Part shown: positions 47,049 to 56,473 of the stretch, piece by piece
How positions within the stretch are numbered: position 1 is the first letter of the stretch
Layout: every line of letters starts with the position of its first letter
Assembly: GCA_026399735.1 (NCBI GenBank)
Contig: JAPLQK010000069.1
Coordinates: forward strand, 1-64,000
Direction: 5' to 3'
Length of the DNA stretch: 64,000 nucleotides
Source: Pseudomonadota bacterium
GTDB lineage: Bacteria > Pseudomonadota > Gammaproteobacteria > Burkholderiales > Gallionellaceae
Notes under the pieces: generated by a model
What the model was told of the DNA's origin: nothing
Seen by the model: only the letters and a program-made list of their open reading frames with translations
Database searches by the model: none
Translations under genes and position numbers: made by a program

Positions 47049-48187
47049 GGCAAATTTCTCGCTTGTTTAATTTGATTTTCACTCTGTTCCAAAACCAGCT
47101 TTGCATCCTTCGCTTCACACAACGCCGCACGCAACTCATCCAATCCTGCACCGGAGACAGCGCTCAGAAAAATGCGGCTGATTCTATCACAGTCGTCTCG
47201 CTCTACACCGGCAGGCATCTCTGTCAGATCGACTTTGTTATAGATCATCAGCTGGGGAATATCCCCCGCATCGATTTCCTTCAACACCTTGTTCACTTCG
47301 TTGATCTGGTCGTCGCGATTGGGGTTGCTGGCATCCACCACATGCAGTAGCAAATCAGCCTGTATCGTCTCTTCCAGCGTGCTGCGGAAGGCGGCAACCA
47401 GACCGTGCGGCAAATGCCGGATAAAACCTACCGTGTCCGACACCACAATCTCGCCGGCGCCTTCGGAATACATGCGACGTGAAGTGGTATCAAGGGTTGC
47501 AAACAACTGATTCGCCACATACACGTTAGCCTTGGTCAGTCGATTGAACAGCGTGGATTTCCCGGCATTGGTGTAGCCTACAATCGACACCGAAAAAACG
47601 CCGGAACGATTGCGCGAGCGTCGCATCACATCCCGCTGCGCTTTCAACTTCTCCAGACGCTCTTTGAGCAGATGCACGCGTTTATCCAGCTTGCGCCTGT
47701 CCAGTTCCAGCTGGGTTTCACCGGGACCGCGCGCGCCCACCGCAAATTTCTGCTGCCCCATGTCGGTATTGAGCCCTACCAGACGGGTCGCCATATACTT
47801 GAGCTGCGCCAGTTCGACCTGCACTTTGCCTTCATGGCTTTGCGCACGCTGGGCAAAAATATCCAGAATCAGCATGGTACGATCGATGACGCGGGTATTC
47901 AGTCTGGCAGTCAGATTACGCATTTGCGCAGGCGACAGATCGTGATTGAAAATCACCAGCGGGACTTCTTTTAACTCAACCATCTCGGCGATTTCGGCAA
48001 CCTTTCCGCTACCGGCAAAAAGAGCTGCATCGGGACGTATGCGTTTCGCCTCGAAAGTCGCCAGCGTACGTACACCCGCCGTTTCAGCCAGCAGGCGCAA
48101 TTCCTCCAGACTCTCGCGATAATCGGCGCCGCCCAAGTCTATGCTGACCAGAATAGCCGCCTGAGTACCTTCAGATGTTTGCTGCAT
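47039..48187 (-). CDS. hflX: GTPase HflX
   Basis: VSIVGYTNAGKSTLFNRLT; GARGPGETQLELDRR. Confidence 0.96.
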   Translation of the reverse strand: MQQTSEGTQAAILVSIDLGGADYRESLEELRLLAETAGVRTLATFEAKRIRPDAALFAGSGKVAEIAEMVELKEVPLVIFNHDLSPAQMRNLTARLNTRVIDRTMLILDIFAQRAQSHEGKVQVELAQLKYMATRLVGLNTDMGQQKFAVGARGPGETQLELDRRKLDKRVHLLKERLEKLKAQRDVMRRSRNRSGVFSVSIVGYTNAGKSTLFNRLTKANVYVANQLFATLDTTSRRMYSEGAGEIVVSDTVGFIRHLPHGLVAAFRSTLEETIQADLLLHVVDASNPNRDDQINEVNKVLKEIDAGDIPQLMIYNKVDLTEMPAGVERDDCDRISRIFLSAVSGAGLDELRAALCEAKDAKLVLEQSENQIKQARNLPWE

Positions 48188-48189
48188 AC

Positions 48190-48429
48190 TTACGCGTCAG
48201 TATCGTCATAAACGATATTCACGGCGCGTGCCGGAACGATCGTGGAAATTGCGTGTTTATAGACCATCTGGATAACTGAATTATTTTTCAGCAATACCAC
48301 GTACTGATCAAATGACTCGACCTGACCTTGCAGCTTGATGCCATTGACCAGATAAATGGCGACCTGGACATGTTCTTTACGCAGGGTATTGAGGAAGGGA
48401 TCTTGCAACTGCTGGCCTTTTGCACTCAT
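48190..48429 (-). CDS. hfq: RNA chaperone Hfq
   Basis: [46 protein letters not shown]...[10 protein letters not shown]. Confidence 0.98.
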   Translation of the reverse strand: MSAKGQQLQDPFLNTLRKEHVQVAIYLVNGIKLQGQVESFDQYVVLLKNNSVIQMVYKHAISTIVPARAVNIVYDDTDA

Positions 48430-48527
48430 GTTATTGCTCTTTTTTTAAGGTTAGGAGTTACACTTTACTGGATTCAGGCACGAATGACCAGACGCCAGCA
48501 CCAATTCAAATCCAAAAACACGTTTCT

Positions 48528-49346
48528 TCAGCGGCCTGGCAGCGCCCGAATCAACTTGTTGCATTTCGCCTGAAAATTCAGCGTATGCGTCAAACCAAGC
48601 AGATTGGCATGTTGCCGTATTTCCGAAACCGACGGCGGAAACGCACTGTTTTTCACGGCAATGACCACTTTATTGACACTCTTTTCAGAGTCGACAACGA
48701 TCACCGCACCTGCAAAACTGTTGTGGATGCGCTCCAGATACTCTTCATAATGCGGGTACCCGCCCCACAAATTGGCCACCAGAATCCCCTGATCAGCCAA
48801 TGATACGAAGCAATCATCGTAAAAGCGCTGGCTGGCCAGTTGTTCAGGCAGCCCGCCTGTATCGAAACCATCCAGTATCAGTACATCCGGCTGCCATCGG
48901 GTATCGGCAACCCACAAAATGCCATCGCCTGATACAACCTGAAAGCGCGCATCATCGGCAGGGATGGCAAATTCATTGCGCAGTGCGATCACGTCAGGAC
49001 TGATTTCGATCACTTTGATTTCTGACGACGGCAAATACCGGTAACAGTACTTCGCCAGCGAGCCACCGCCCAGTCCGATCATCGCGATACGTTTTGGCAC
49101 AGGTTGCAGCAACAGAAAGCTCATCATGGCCCGGGTATACGAGATGACCAGTTCATCCGGCCGGTCGATGTACATTTCGCTTTGCACTGACATCACGTCA
49201 AAATTCAACGCAAGAATCCCGTCGCGCTCGGTCAGATAAGGCTTGCCCGCTTCCGGTTTGGCCTCTCGCTCAGCCGTCCAGGCCAGCATCTGATCAATCT
49301 GCCGGTGCATTGCTCTGCTGAAGTTTTTGACATGGTTAAAGGACAT
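48528..49346 (-). CDS. Spermidine synthase-like methyltransferase-fold protein
   Basis: RIAMIGLGGGSLAKYCYRYLPSSEIKVIEISPDVIALRNEFAIP...VLILDGFDTGGLPEQLAS. Confidence 0.75.
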   Translation of the reverse strand: MSFNHVKNFSRAMHRQIDQMLAWTAEREAKPEAGKPYLTERDGILALNFDVMSVQSEMYIDRPDELVISYTRAMMSFLLLQPVPKRIAMIGLGGGSLAKYCYRYLPSSEIKVIEISPDVIALRNEFAIPADDARFQVVSGDGILWVADTRWQPDVLILDGFDTGGLPEQLASQRFYDDCFVSLADQGILVANLWGGYPHYEEYLERIHNSFAGAVIVVDSEKSVNKVVIAVKNSAFPPSVSEIRQHANLLGLTHTLNFQAKCNKLIRALPGR

Positions 49347-49358
49347 GTATCTGAATGG

Positions 49359-49838
49359 TTAAAACTTGCGGCGCGCAGGCAGCGGCTTGCGGCGCAGCGG
49401 ACGCTTGGGATCGACGACCGGCTTGATTTTTGGCACCAACAGGTTTTTGCCTGCATGTTCCTTTGATGCCTGATGCTCATGAACGGCCGCACTCAGCTGC
49501 GCTTCCGTGACCAGAATGGCCGGATGATCGCCCTTCAGGTTATATGCGGACAGTGCAGCCTTGAGGCCGTGCATGCGCTCCTCATTATCGGCCTTTTTGC
49601 GGCCTGCGCTCATGATGGTCAGCGCCACCGGTGTCAGCGCGTAGCCGTCACCCGCTTGCACGATCAGACCATACTGTGATAAGCGATGAAATGCTTCGGT
49701 CAGCTCTGCTTTTAAAGGAACAGAACCATGAATCAGATCGTTTGCAGCGATGATCTCGACCAGCTCAGCCGAACGCCGCTTGGAGGAAATCGCTATAGAA
49801 AGTAAAAGAAGTGCATCAACATCGCGAACTGGGTGCAT
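49359..49838 (-). CDS. Hypothetical protein, possible winged-helix N-terminal domain, basic C-terminal tail
   Basis: 159-aa ORF; LTEAFHRLSQYGLIVQAGDGYALTPVA. Confidence 0.6.
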   Translation of the reverse strand: MHPVRDVDALLLLSIAISSKRRSAELVEIIAANDLIHGSVPLKAELTEAFHRLSQYGLIVQAGDGYALTPVALTIMSAGRKKADNEERMHGLKAALSAYNLKGDHPAILVTEAQLSAAVHEHQASKEHAGKNLLVPKIKPVVDPKRPLRRKPLPARRKF

Positions 49839-50162
49839 CGGTCAACCTTTTATTAAAAATAAATACAATTAAATCAACAGCTTAAATATAAAATCTCAGC
49901 AACAGACAAAACGCTTGCACGTGCAGTGTAATGGTTTATGCCGAAAAACCAAACAATTGAATGGCACACAGCAAATGAGAACGGCATTATTCGTTCATAT
50001 TAGAGTGCATGATGCCGCAAGACCACAAGGGTCTTCCCTCGAAACAACGCAGCTTGAGCTGTTGCTGCTGAATGAAAGCTCCTGTTTCTGAATGAAGGGC
50101 ATTGATGAAAATGCAGCTTACGCTGGCGGATATTGCGACATACCGAAATCCAACCAACGGCA

Positions 50163-50237
50163 TCATAAGCCGGAATCCAGTTTCGCGACAAAACCCACCA
50201 ACTCTGGCGGCAGAGGCGCGCTGATGCGCATCACCTC
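50163..50237 (-). pseudogene. Degenerate second copy of the rluC 3' end
   Basis: Minus-strand EVMRISAPLPPELVGFVAKLDSGL* aligns gap-free with the RluC C-terminus EPMQISAPLPPELASFVEKLDAGAVA; preceded in frame by a stop. Confidence 0.85.
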
Positions 50238-50302
50238 TCATACAGGGGAAGTGCAATAAGACGAAAGGTGACAATAGGCACACATCAAGCTAAACTGATG
50301 GC

Positions 50303-50596
50303 ATGAAACCATTTCGCTGGAACCATGAGAAAAACGAGACGCTGAAAATCGAACGCAGTATTTCGTTCGAGGAAATCGTTCTTGCGATTGAAGCAGATGG
50401 ATTGCTGGATGAATTGCGCCACCCGAACCCGGAAAAATATCCAAACCAGTCCGTTTTTGTCGTGGCTCTTGATGGTTATGTTTACCTGGTGCCTTACGTT
50501 GAAGAAGCGGATTACTACTTCTTGAAGACCGTGATTCCAAGCAGGAAGGCGACCAGAGACTATTTGCAAAGGAGCAACCCCGATGAAAAAACTTGA
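50303..50596 (+). CDS. Putative toxin of a toxin-antitoxin pair (BrnT-like start FRWNHEKNETLK)
   Basis: 97-aa ORF overlapping a small CopG/BrnA-like partner by 14 bp; FVVALDGYVYLVPYVEE..YYFLKTVIPSRKATRDYL. Confidence 0.65.
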   Translation: MKPFRWNHEKNETLKIERSISFEEIVLAIEADGLLDELRHPNPEKYPNQSVFVVALDGYVYLVPYVEEADYYFLKTVIPSRKATRDYLQRSNPDEKT

Positions 50597-50906
50597 TGCA
50601 TTTGAGGCAGATATCCTGAGCGACTATGAAGCGGGCGAATTGAAGTCCACTTCACCTTCAAAAACCGATTTGGCCAAATTCAAGGCTGCGGCTACTGCAA
50701 CTTTTATCAAGGACAGGCGAATCAATATCCGGCTATCCTCGCCCGACCTGATGGACATTCAGGCACGCGCCCTGGAGGAAGGCATTCCGTACCAGACTTT
50801 TATCGCCAGTATTTTACACAAGTATGCCGCTGGTCGCCTGTTTGAGAAGCCATCAAGTCTGACCCATCGCTCAACCGGACGGGCCGACAAGCTGCGCACC
50901 AGTTAG
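50583..50906 (+). CDS. Putative antitoxin, CopG/BrnA-like
   Basis: IKDRRINIRLSSPDLMDIQARALEEGIPYQTFIASILHKYAAGRL, ribbon-helix-helix-like. Confidence 0.7.
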   Translation: MKKLDAFEADILSDYEAGELKSTSPSKTDLAKFKAAATATFIKDRRINIRLSSPDLMDIQARALEEGIPYQTFIASILHKYAAGRLFEKPSSLTHRSTGRADKLRTS

Positions 50907-50942
50907 TCAGATCAGGGTGTGATTGATTAGTAGCGCTATCAA

Positions 50943-51959
50943 TCACGCCACTGCGCCGGCATCCAGTTTCTCGACAAAACTCGCCAGCTCCGGCGGCAGC
51001 GGTGCGGAAATCTGCATCGGCTCGCCGGTTAACGGATGCGCAAAGGCGATACTGTGCGCGTGCAAAAACATGCGTTTCAAACCTAGCTTCATCAATTCCC
51101 GGTTGCGCGCAAAGTCGCCGTATTTATCGTCTCCGGCAATCGGAAACCCCAGATGCGACAAATGAACGCGAATCTGGTGGGTCCGTCCGGTTTTTAACTG
51201 CGCTTCCAGCAAGCTGAAGCCTGTCGGCATAAACACCGACCAGTTTTTCTGCAAACTGAAAATGGTATGCGATACCTGCCCACCCTCCCTTACCATCACG
51301 CGTTTCTCGCCTTGCGGGGTGTCGAATTTGAAAAGCGGCAGCCTGACATGTTGTTTGACGTTATGCCATTGCCCCAGCACCAGCGTCAGATAACGCTTGT
51401 CGCTGTTACCCTCCCGCATAATTTCGTGCATCGCGGTCAAGGCGGAGCGTTTCTTGGCCAGCAGCAAAACGCCTGAGGTTTCCCGATCCAGCCGGTGCAC
51501 CAGTTCCAGAAACTTGGCCTGTGGACGAGCTCTGCGCATTTGCTCGATCACGCCGAAGCTCACCCCGCTGCCGCCATGCACCGCCAGACCGGACGGTTTG
51601 TTGATCACCACCAGTGCATCGTCTTCATAAATGATCGGCAATTCCAGCGCCGGAATATAAACCTCGTCCACTTCCTGTTTTTGCGCCACACGCACCGGCG
51701 GAATACGCAACAAATCGCCCAATTTCAGCCGGTAGGTCTGATCGACTCGTTTTTTATTTACCCGGACTTCACCGCGCAAAATGCGATAAACATGGCTCTT
51801 GGGCACGCCTTTCAAATGCCGAAACAGGAAGTTGTCGATGCGCTGTTCTTCGCCGCTTTCGTCGATTGTGAGGAATGTGACAGATTCTTTGCTTAAACTA
51901 TTCATTATGCTTATACTTCGCCGTTCGCGCGTTTTGGATCGGGTAAGTTTGGGATACAT
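50943..51959 (-). CDS. rluC: 23S rRNA pseudouridine synthase RluC (start probably the internal Met near 51903)
   Basis: S4 domain then ALVVINKPSGLAVHGGSG; LVHRLDRETSGVLLLAKK; RTHQIRVHLSHLGFPIAGDDKYGD. Confidence 0.93.
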   Translation of the reverse strand: MYPKLTRSKTRERRSISIMNSLSKESVTFLTIDESGEEQRIDNFLFRHLKGVPKSHVYRILRGEVRVNKKRVDQTYRLKLGDLLRIPPVRVAQKQEVDEVYIPALELPIIYEDDALVVINKPSGLAVHGGSGVSFGVIEQMRRARPQAKFLELVHRLDRETSGVLLLAKKRSALTAMHEIMREGNSDKRYLTLVLGQWHNVKQHVRLPLFKFDTPQGEKRVMVREGGQVSHTIFSLQKNWSVFMPTGFSLLEAQLKTGRTHQIRVHLSHLGFPIAGDDKYGDFARNRELMKLGLKRMFLHAHSIAFAHPLTGEPMQISAPLPPELASFVEKLDAGAVA

Positions 51960-52380
51960 TCCCGCCGATAATTACTGACTTTTTCCTGCGAAAAAGTACA
52001 GATTGCTGGCACAGGCGCCCTGCGCCCCCCGCCAACCGCAACCCGGTTAATATCACTCACCGGAACCAGCAGTGATAGTAATTGATTTACGCGCTCAAAG
52101 CACCTGTGAATTCCGCAACGGGGCAGACGAGTTGAAATACCTTTGCTGGTTGAGCCAGATAATTGCAGGTGCCGCCATTTAGCCGCGCTGCGAAAGTCCA
52201 GGAATTCTCCCCGATGGTTTTTCGACGAATGCCATGTTGCCCAAAACTTATTGACCAGACTATAGAGAACCAATTTGACCAACCGTTTGTGTAACCAACG
52301 CTGTCAACTGCTACTCTCACACGCTTAACCTGCGCGTAGTTTGAGTCTTGCCCGTGTAAGAGCGCGGGAGAAAAATAAAA

Positions 52381-54900
52381 ATGAAACGCATGTTATTCAA
52401 TGCGACACAACCGGAAGAACTCCGTGTCGCCATTGTTGACGGTCAGAAACTGATTGACCTCGACATTGAAATCGCCGGCAAAGAACAACGCAAGAGCAAC
52501 ATCTATCAAGCCATCATCACCCGCATCGAGCCCAGCCTCGAAGCCTGCTTCGTCGAATACGGCGGCAACCGTCACGGTTTCCTGCCTTTCAAGGAAGTCG
52601 CTCCCCAGTTTCACCAACCCGGTTGCGGCCCTCGCCCTTCAATCAAGGAAGCCTTGCGTGAAGGCCAGGAATTGCTGGTTCAGATTGAAAAAGACGAGCG
52701 CGGCAACAAGGGCGCAGCGCTGACCACCTATATCAGCCTGGCAGGACGCTACATCGTCCTGATGCCGAACAACCCGAACGGCGGCGGTGTTTCACGCCGC
52801 ATCGAAGGCGATGAACGCGCAGAATTGCGCGAAGTGCTGTCGAATCTGGAAGTACCGGACGGCATGAGCATCATCGCGCGCACCGCCGGTATCGGACGCA
52901 ATGAAGAAGAGTTGCAATGGGACCTGAACTACCTGAATCAGCTGTGGACCGCGATTGCAGATGCCGCAAAATCTGAAAAAGCGCCCTCGCTGATCTACCT
53001 GGAAAGCTCTCTGGTGGTACGCGCGATCCGCGACTATTTCAACCCGGAAATCGGCGAAATTCTGATCGACACCGACGAAGTGTATCAACAGGCTCACGCC
53101 TTCATGAGCACCGTGATGCCGGACAACGTCAACCGCATCAAGCGCTACGTGGACGATGTGCCGCTGTTCTCGCGCTTCCAGATCGAACACCAGATCGAAT
53201 CCGCCCATTCACGCGAAGTGCGCCTGCCATCGGGCGGCGCGATCGTGATCGACCACACGGAAGCGCTGACCGCGATCGACATCAACTCGGCACGCGCCAC
53301 CAAAGGCTCGGACATTGAAGCGACCGCTTTCAATACCAACCTGGAAGCGGCGGAAGAAATCGCACGGCAAATGCGCCTGCGCGATCTGGGCGGCCTGATC
53401 GTGATCGACTTTATCGACATGGAAAACAGCAAAAACCAGCGCGACGTTGAAAACCGTCTGCGCGATTCGCTGCGTTTTGACCGCGCCCGCGTGCAAACCG
53501 CGAAAATTTCGCGTTTCGGCCTGCTGGAACTCTCCCGTCAGCGCCTGCAACCGAGTCTTGGCGAGAGCAACTACATCACCTGCCCGCGCTGCAGCGGTAT
53601 CGGACATATCCGTGGCACCGAATCTTCAGCATTGCACATCCTGCGCATCATTCAGGAAGAAGCGATGAAGGACAGCAGTGCGGCTATCCACGCACAAGTG
53701 CCGGTCGATGTTGCAACCTTCCTCTTGAATGAGAAGCGCAGCGACCTGCACCGCATCGAATCACGCCTGAAAGTGCCGATCACCCTGATTCCTAATCCGC
53801 ATCTTGAAACGCCAAACTACAGCATCAACCGTCTGCGTCAGGACGAACTGAGCGGTGAAGCGCCTCAGCCCAGCTACACGCTGGTAGAAAAGCCGGAAGA
53901 AAATAAAACGGCTCAGGAACCACAAAAAGGCGTACGCACTGTTGCAGCCGTCAAGGGTATTACGCCCGTGGCGCCTGCACCGATGAAGGCTGAACAGCCG
54001 GCAGCAGCGACTCCCGGCCTGCTCAGTCAGATCGGCGGCTGGTTTAAATCTCTGGTTGCGGCAGAAAAGCCCGTCGAAGCACCCGCAGTGAGTCGCCCTC
54101 CCCGCAGTCGCTCCGAACGTCCCGAACCGCGTGGCGAAGGTGGCAATCGCAAGCGTCGCGACCGCAATGACCGGCCCGAACGCAGCGCGGCTCAGGCTAT
54201 TGAGAAACCAGTTGAAAAGATGACTGAAAAGACGGCTCCGGCAGAAGTCAGACAGCCAAGACCGCCACGCCCGCCCAAAAAGCCGGTTGAACCGCGCATC
54301 GTGGAAGAAAAACCGGTTCTCGAAACCGTCGTCGCATCTGCTGAAGGTACAGGCGAAACTGAAGCGGAAAAGACTGAGAAAAGCAGCGCTCGCCGTCGCG
54401 GACGCCGTGGCGGTCGTCGTGAACGCGAAAAACGTGATGTCGTACCAGGCACAACGGAGTCGACTGATAACACAACAGAGCAGCCTGCCGCAGTTGAACA
54501 GATCGTCAGAGTCAGACCGACAGAATATGTTGCGATGCCAAGCAACATGATGACCGCTGAACCCGTCGCGACAGTGGCTACGGTCGCGGTTGTGACACCC
54601 GCACCTGCTGCTGAAGCGGCACCTGTCGCAGTTGTGACACCGGCACCTGCTATTGAAGCAGCACCTGTCACTGAACTGGCACCTGCACCGGTCGCACCGG
54701 TCGTTGAAGCCAAGCCGGCAGTTGTCCCAGTTCCGGCCGAAACGCTGGTGCAAATCGAAACGGCAGCCAGCAAGGTTGCAGTGGTTACTGAGAATACTGA
54801 ACGGCCTCAGCCGGTCATTCGCCGCCGTGCACGTCAGCTCGAAGTGTATGTGGAGAGTGAGCCGCTGGTTCAGATCGAAACGCAAAACCCCAAGGTTTAA
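52381..54900 (+). CDS. rne: Ribonuclease E
   Basis: [63 protein letters not shown] zinc link; low-complexity C-terminal half. Confidence 0.97.
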   Translation: MKRMLFNATQPEELRVAIVDGQKLIDLDIEIAGKEQRKSNIYQAIITRIEPSLEACFVEYGGNRHGFLPFKEVAPQFHQPGCGPRPSIKEALREGQELLVQIEKDERGNKGAALTTYISLAGRYIVLMPNNPNGGGVSRRIEGDERAELREVLSNLEVPDGMSIIARTAGIGRNEEELQWDLNYLNQLWTAIADAAKSEKAPSLIYLESSLVVRAIRDYFNPEIGEILIDTDEVYQQAHAFMSTVMPDNVNRIKRYVDDVPLFSRFQIEHQIESAHSREVRLPSGGAIVIDHTEALTAIDINSARATKGSDIEATAFNTNLEAAEEIARQMRLRDLGGLIVIDFIDMENSKNQRDVENRLRDSLRFDRARVQTAKISRFGLLELSRQRLQPSLGESNYITCPRCSGIGHIRGTESSALHILRIIQEEAMKDSSAAIHAQVPVDVATFLLNEKRSDLHRIESRLKVPITLIPNPHLETPNYSINRLRQDELSGEAPQPSYTLVEKPEENKTAQEPQKGVRTVAAVKGITPVAPAPMKAEQPAAATPGLLSQIGGWFKSLVAAEKPVEAPAVSRPPRSRSERPEPRGEGGNRKRRDRNDRPERSAAQAIEKPVEKMTEKTAPAEVRQPRPPRPPKKPVEPRIVEEKPVLETVVASAEGTGETEAEKTEKSSARRRGRRGGRREREKRDVVPGTTESTDNTTEQPAAVEQIVRVRPTEYVAMPSNMMTAEPVATVATVAVVTPAPAAEAAPVAVVTPAPAIEAAPVTELAPAPVAPVVEAKPAVVPVPAETLVQIETAASKVAVVTENTERPQPVIRRRARQLEVYVESEPLVQIETQNPKV
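54589..54672 (+). repeat. Two 42-bp tandem repeat units inside rne encoding [14 protein letters not shown] / [14 protein letters not shown]
   Basis: GTTGTGACACCCGCACCTGCTGCTGAAGCGGCACCTGTCGCA followed by GTTGTGACACCGGCACCTGCTATTGAAGCAGCACCTGTCACT. Confidence 0.9.
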
Positions 54901-54914
54901 GTTTCACTAGCACC

Positions 54915-54948
54915 AAAAAGCCGCATGATGAAAATCATGCGGCTTTTT
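54915..54948. terminator. Intrinsic terminator after rne, bidirectional (AAAAAGCCGCATGAT-GAAA-ATCATGCGGCTTTTT)
   Basis: 15-bp perfect stem between convergent genes. Confidence 0.92.
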
Positions 54949-54965
54949 AATTATTAATCAATGAG

Positions 54966-55454
54966 TTATAAATCATCCTGCCTGATGTGCTGCAACAAGC
55001 CTTGCGCAGCATCCTCCACCATATCCAGTACATACTCAAAGCCCAGCGCTCCGCCATAATACGGATCGGGCACTTCACGCTCGCGGTGATGACGGGAAAA
55101 GTCGAGAAACAGTCCCACCTGTTTTTTGCATCCGCGCGGAGCCAGATATTGCAAAATGGCAAGATTCGCCTTGTCCATCGCCAGCACATAGTCAAAACGC
55201 TCAAAATCAAGGGGTTCAACCTGCCGCCCGCGCAGGCCGCTCATGTTGTATCCACGCTGTTCTGCTGCGCGCTGAGAACGTAAATCAGGCGCATGACCGA
55301 TATGATAATCATGCGTTCCTGCCGAATCGATCAGGATGGATTCAGACAACCCGGCATTCTCAACGTAATGGCGGAACACCGCTTCAGCCGTGGGGGAGCG
55401 GCAGATATTGCCCATACAGACGAATAGAACAGAAATTTTTTCTTTATTTTTCAT
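54966..55454 (-). CDS. Low-molecular-weight protein-tyrosine phosphatase
   Basis: VLFVCMGNICRSPTAEAVFRHYVE; VPDPYYGG. Confidence 0.95.
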   Translation of the reverse strand: MKNKEKISVLFVCMGNICRSPTAEAVFRHYVENAGLSESILIDSAGTHDYHIGHAPDLRSQRAAEQRGYNMSGLRGRQVEPLDFERFDYVLAMDKANLAILQYLAPRGCKKQVGLFLDFSRHHREREVPDPYYGGALGFEYVLDMVEDAAQGLLQHIRQDDL

Positions 55455-55465
55455 AATGTTACAAC

Positions 55466-55669
55466 TTAATCCGATGTTCTGCCGGGCAACTGTTTTAGCA
55501 TTCGGTCGAAGTCCGATTCGAAACGCTGATCGTCCAACACCCTATCAAGATTGTAGTGCGCCACTTCGTACTGCTTGCCATCAGCGGCAATGAATTGACA
55601 AAGTACGTACCTTTTTCGCGCTCCGAGACGGAGGCTAATCGGTAAGTATTGAGCTGCTTCTAAGTGCAG
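55466..55669 (-). pseudogene. Coding remnant without a start codon (possible truncated gene, weak RhuM-like feel)
   Basis: Open frame LHLEAAQYLPISLRLGARKRYVLCQFIAADGKQYEVAHYNLDRVLDDQRFESDFDRMLKQLPGRTSD*, protein-like composition, in-frame stop just upstream. Confidence 0.35.
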
Positions 55670-55785
55670 TCATGTGGGTATATTTGAACAAGATGTGGCG
55701 TTTTTAAAAACCGAGGCATAACTATACAATAAAATATTAATTATCAATTAGTTAGCTGCGCAACCGCGATCCTGATATTTCAGCA

Positions 55786-56073
55786 TCACGCTGCCAATAA
55801 CTCACGCGCGGCGTCTTCCAGCACCTCATCCGACACACCGCGCTTTTTCAGCGCCTCGATCAGCCTTGCCGTTGCGCCAAAAGTATATTGCACCTCATCA
55901 CGCCTCAGCCCTTCGCCGATGTAGGACTTGAGCAAAGGTTGATAGCCGGAAAATCCTCGTTGTGGCGCAATTTCCTTCATTGAATCCACTACATCAACGG
56001 GGATGCGCATGGTAATAGAAATCATCGGACGATCTTTTTGCAGCCGTGTTTTCAAGCGTTCAGGAATGCTCAT
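55786..56073 (-). CDS. Putative BrnA-type antitoxin
   Basis: MSIPERLKTRLQKDRPMISITMRIPVDVVDSMKEIAPQRGFSGYQPLLKSYIGEGLRRD; overlaps the upstream BrnT by 14 bp; ORF-track start at 56268 is too long. Confidence 0.8.
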   Translation of the reverse strand: MSIPERLKTRLQKDRPMISITMRIPVDVVDSMKEIAPQRGFSGYQPLLKSYIGEGLRRDEVQYTFGATARLIEALKKRGVSDEVLEDAARELLAA

Positions 56074-56368
56074 AGTTGCGCCTCTCTTCGTTGGTCGCCT
56101 TGCGGGCGGAAATAATACAGATGAATTTACCCTCAACCTCAATATGCACCACAAACAACAATCGACTTGAGGCATCGAAACCAATAATTGCATCACGCGC
56201 TTCGTCGTTACACCCCGCCTCGAGCAATGCAAAAAACGGGTCAAAAAATACCGCCGCCGCTTGTTCAAAAGTTATTCCATCATGCTTAACTGGATTACCA
56301 GCGGCTTTCCTGGCGTGCCACACAAAGCTTGTACCGTTGATTTCATAATGAATATCCATGTGACGCAT
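56060..56368 (-). CDS. BrnT family toxin
   Basis: FVWHARKAAGNPVKHDGITFEQAAAVFFDPF...IGFDASSRLLFVVHIEVEGKFICIISARKATNEERRNYE. Confidence 0.85.
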   Translation of the reverse strand: MRHMDIHYEINGTSFVWHARKAAGNPVKHDGITFEQAAAVFFDPFFALLEAGCNDEARDAIIGFDASSRLLFVVHIEVEGKFICIISARKATNEERRNYEHS

Positions 56369-56415
56369 TCTATCAATTGTATTTACATTGTCAATAAATT
56401 CAGCAGCATCCCAAC

Positions 56416-56461
56416 AAAAAGCCCCGGAAAATCAGCTCTCTGCCGACTCTCCGGGGCTTTT
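56416..56461 (-). terminator. Intrinsic terminator after pfp (AAAAAGCCCCGGA ... TCCGGGGCTTTT)
   Basis: GC-rich stem with a longer loop, located just past the stop codon. Confidence 0.75.
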
Positions 56462-56473
56462 AGTTTAAACGTA

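Noticed and set aside
49987-50283. 98-aa minus-strand ORF
   Set aside because: Overlaps the degenerate rluC 3' fragment in another frame and has no recognisable motif
53761-54885. 374-aa minus-strand ORF rich in Cys, Arg and Phe
   Set aside because: Shadow of the low-complexity rne C-terminal coding region
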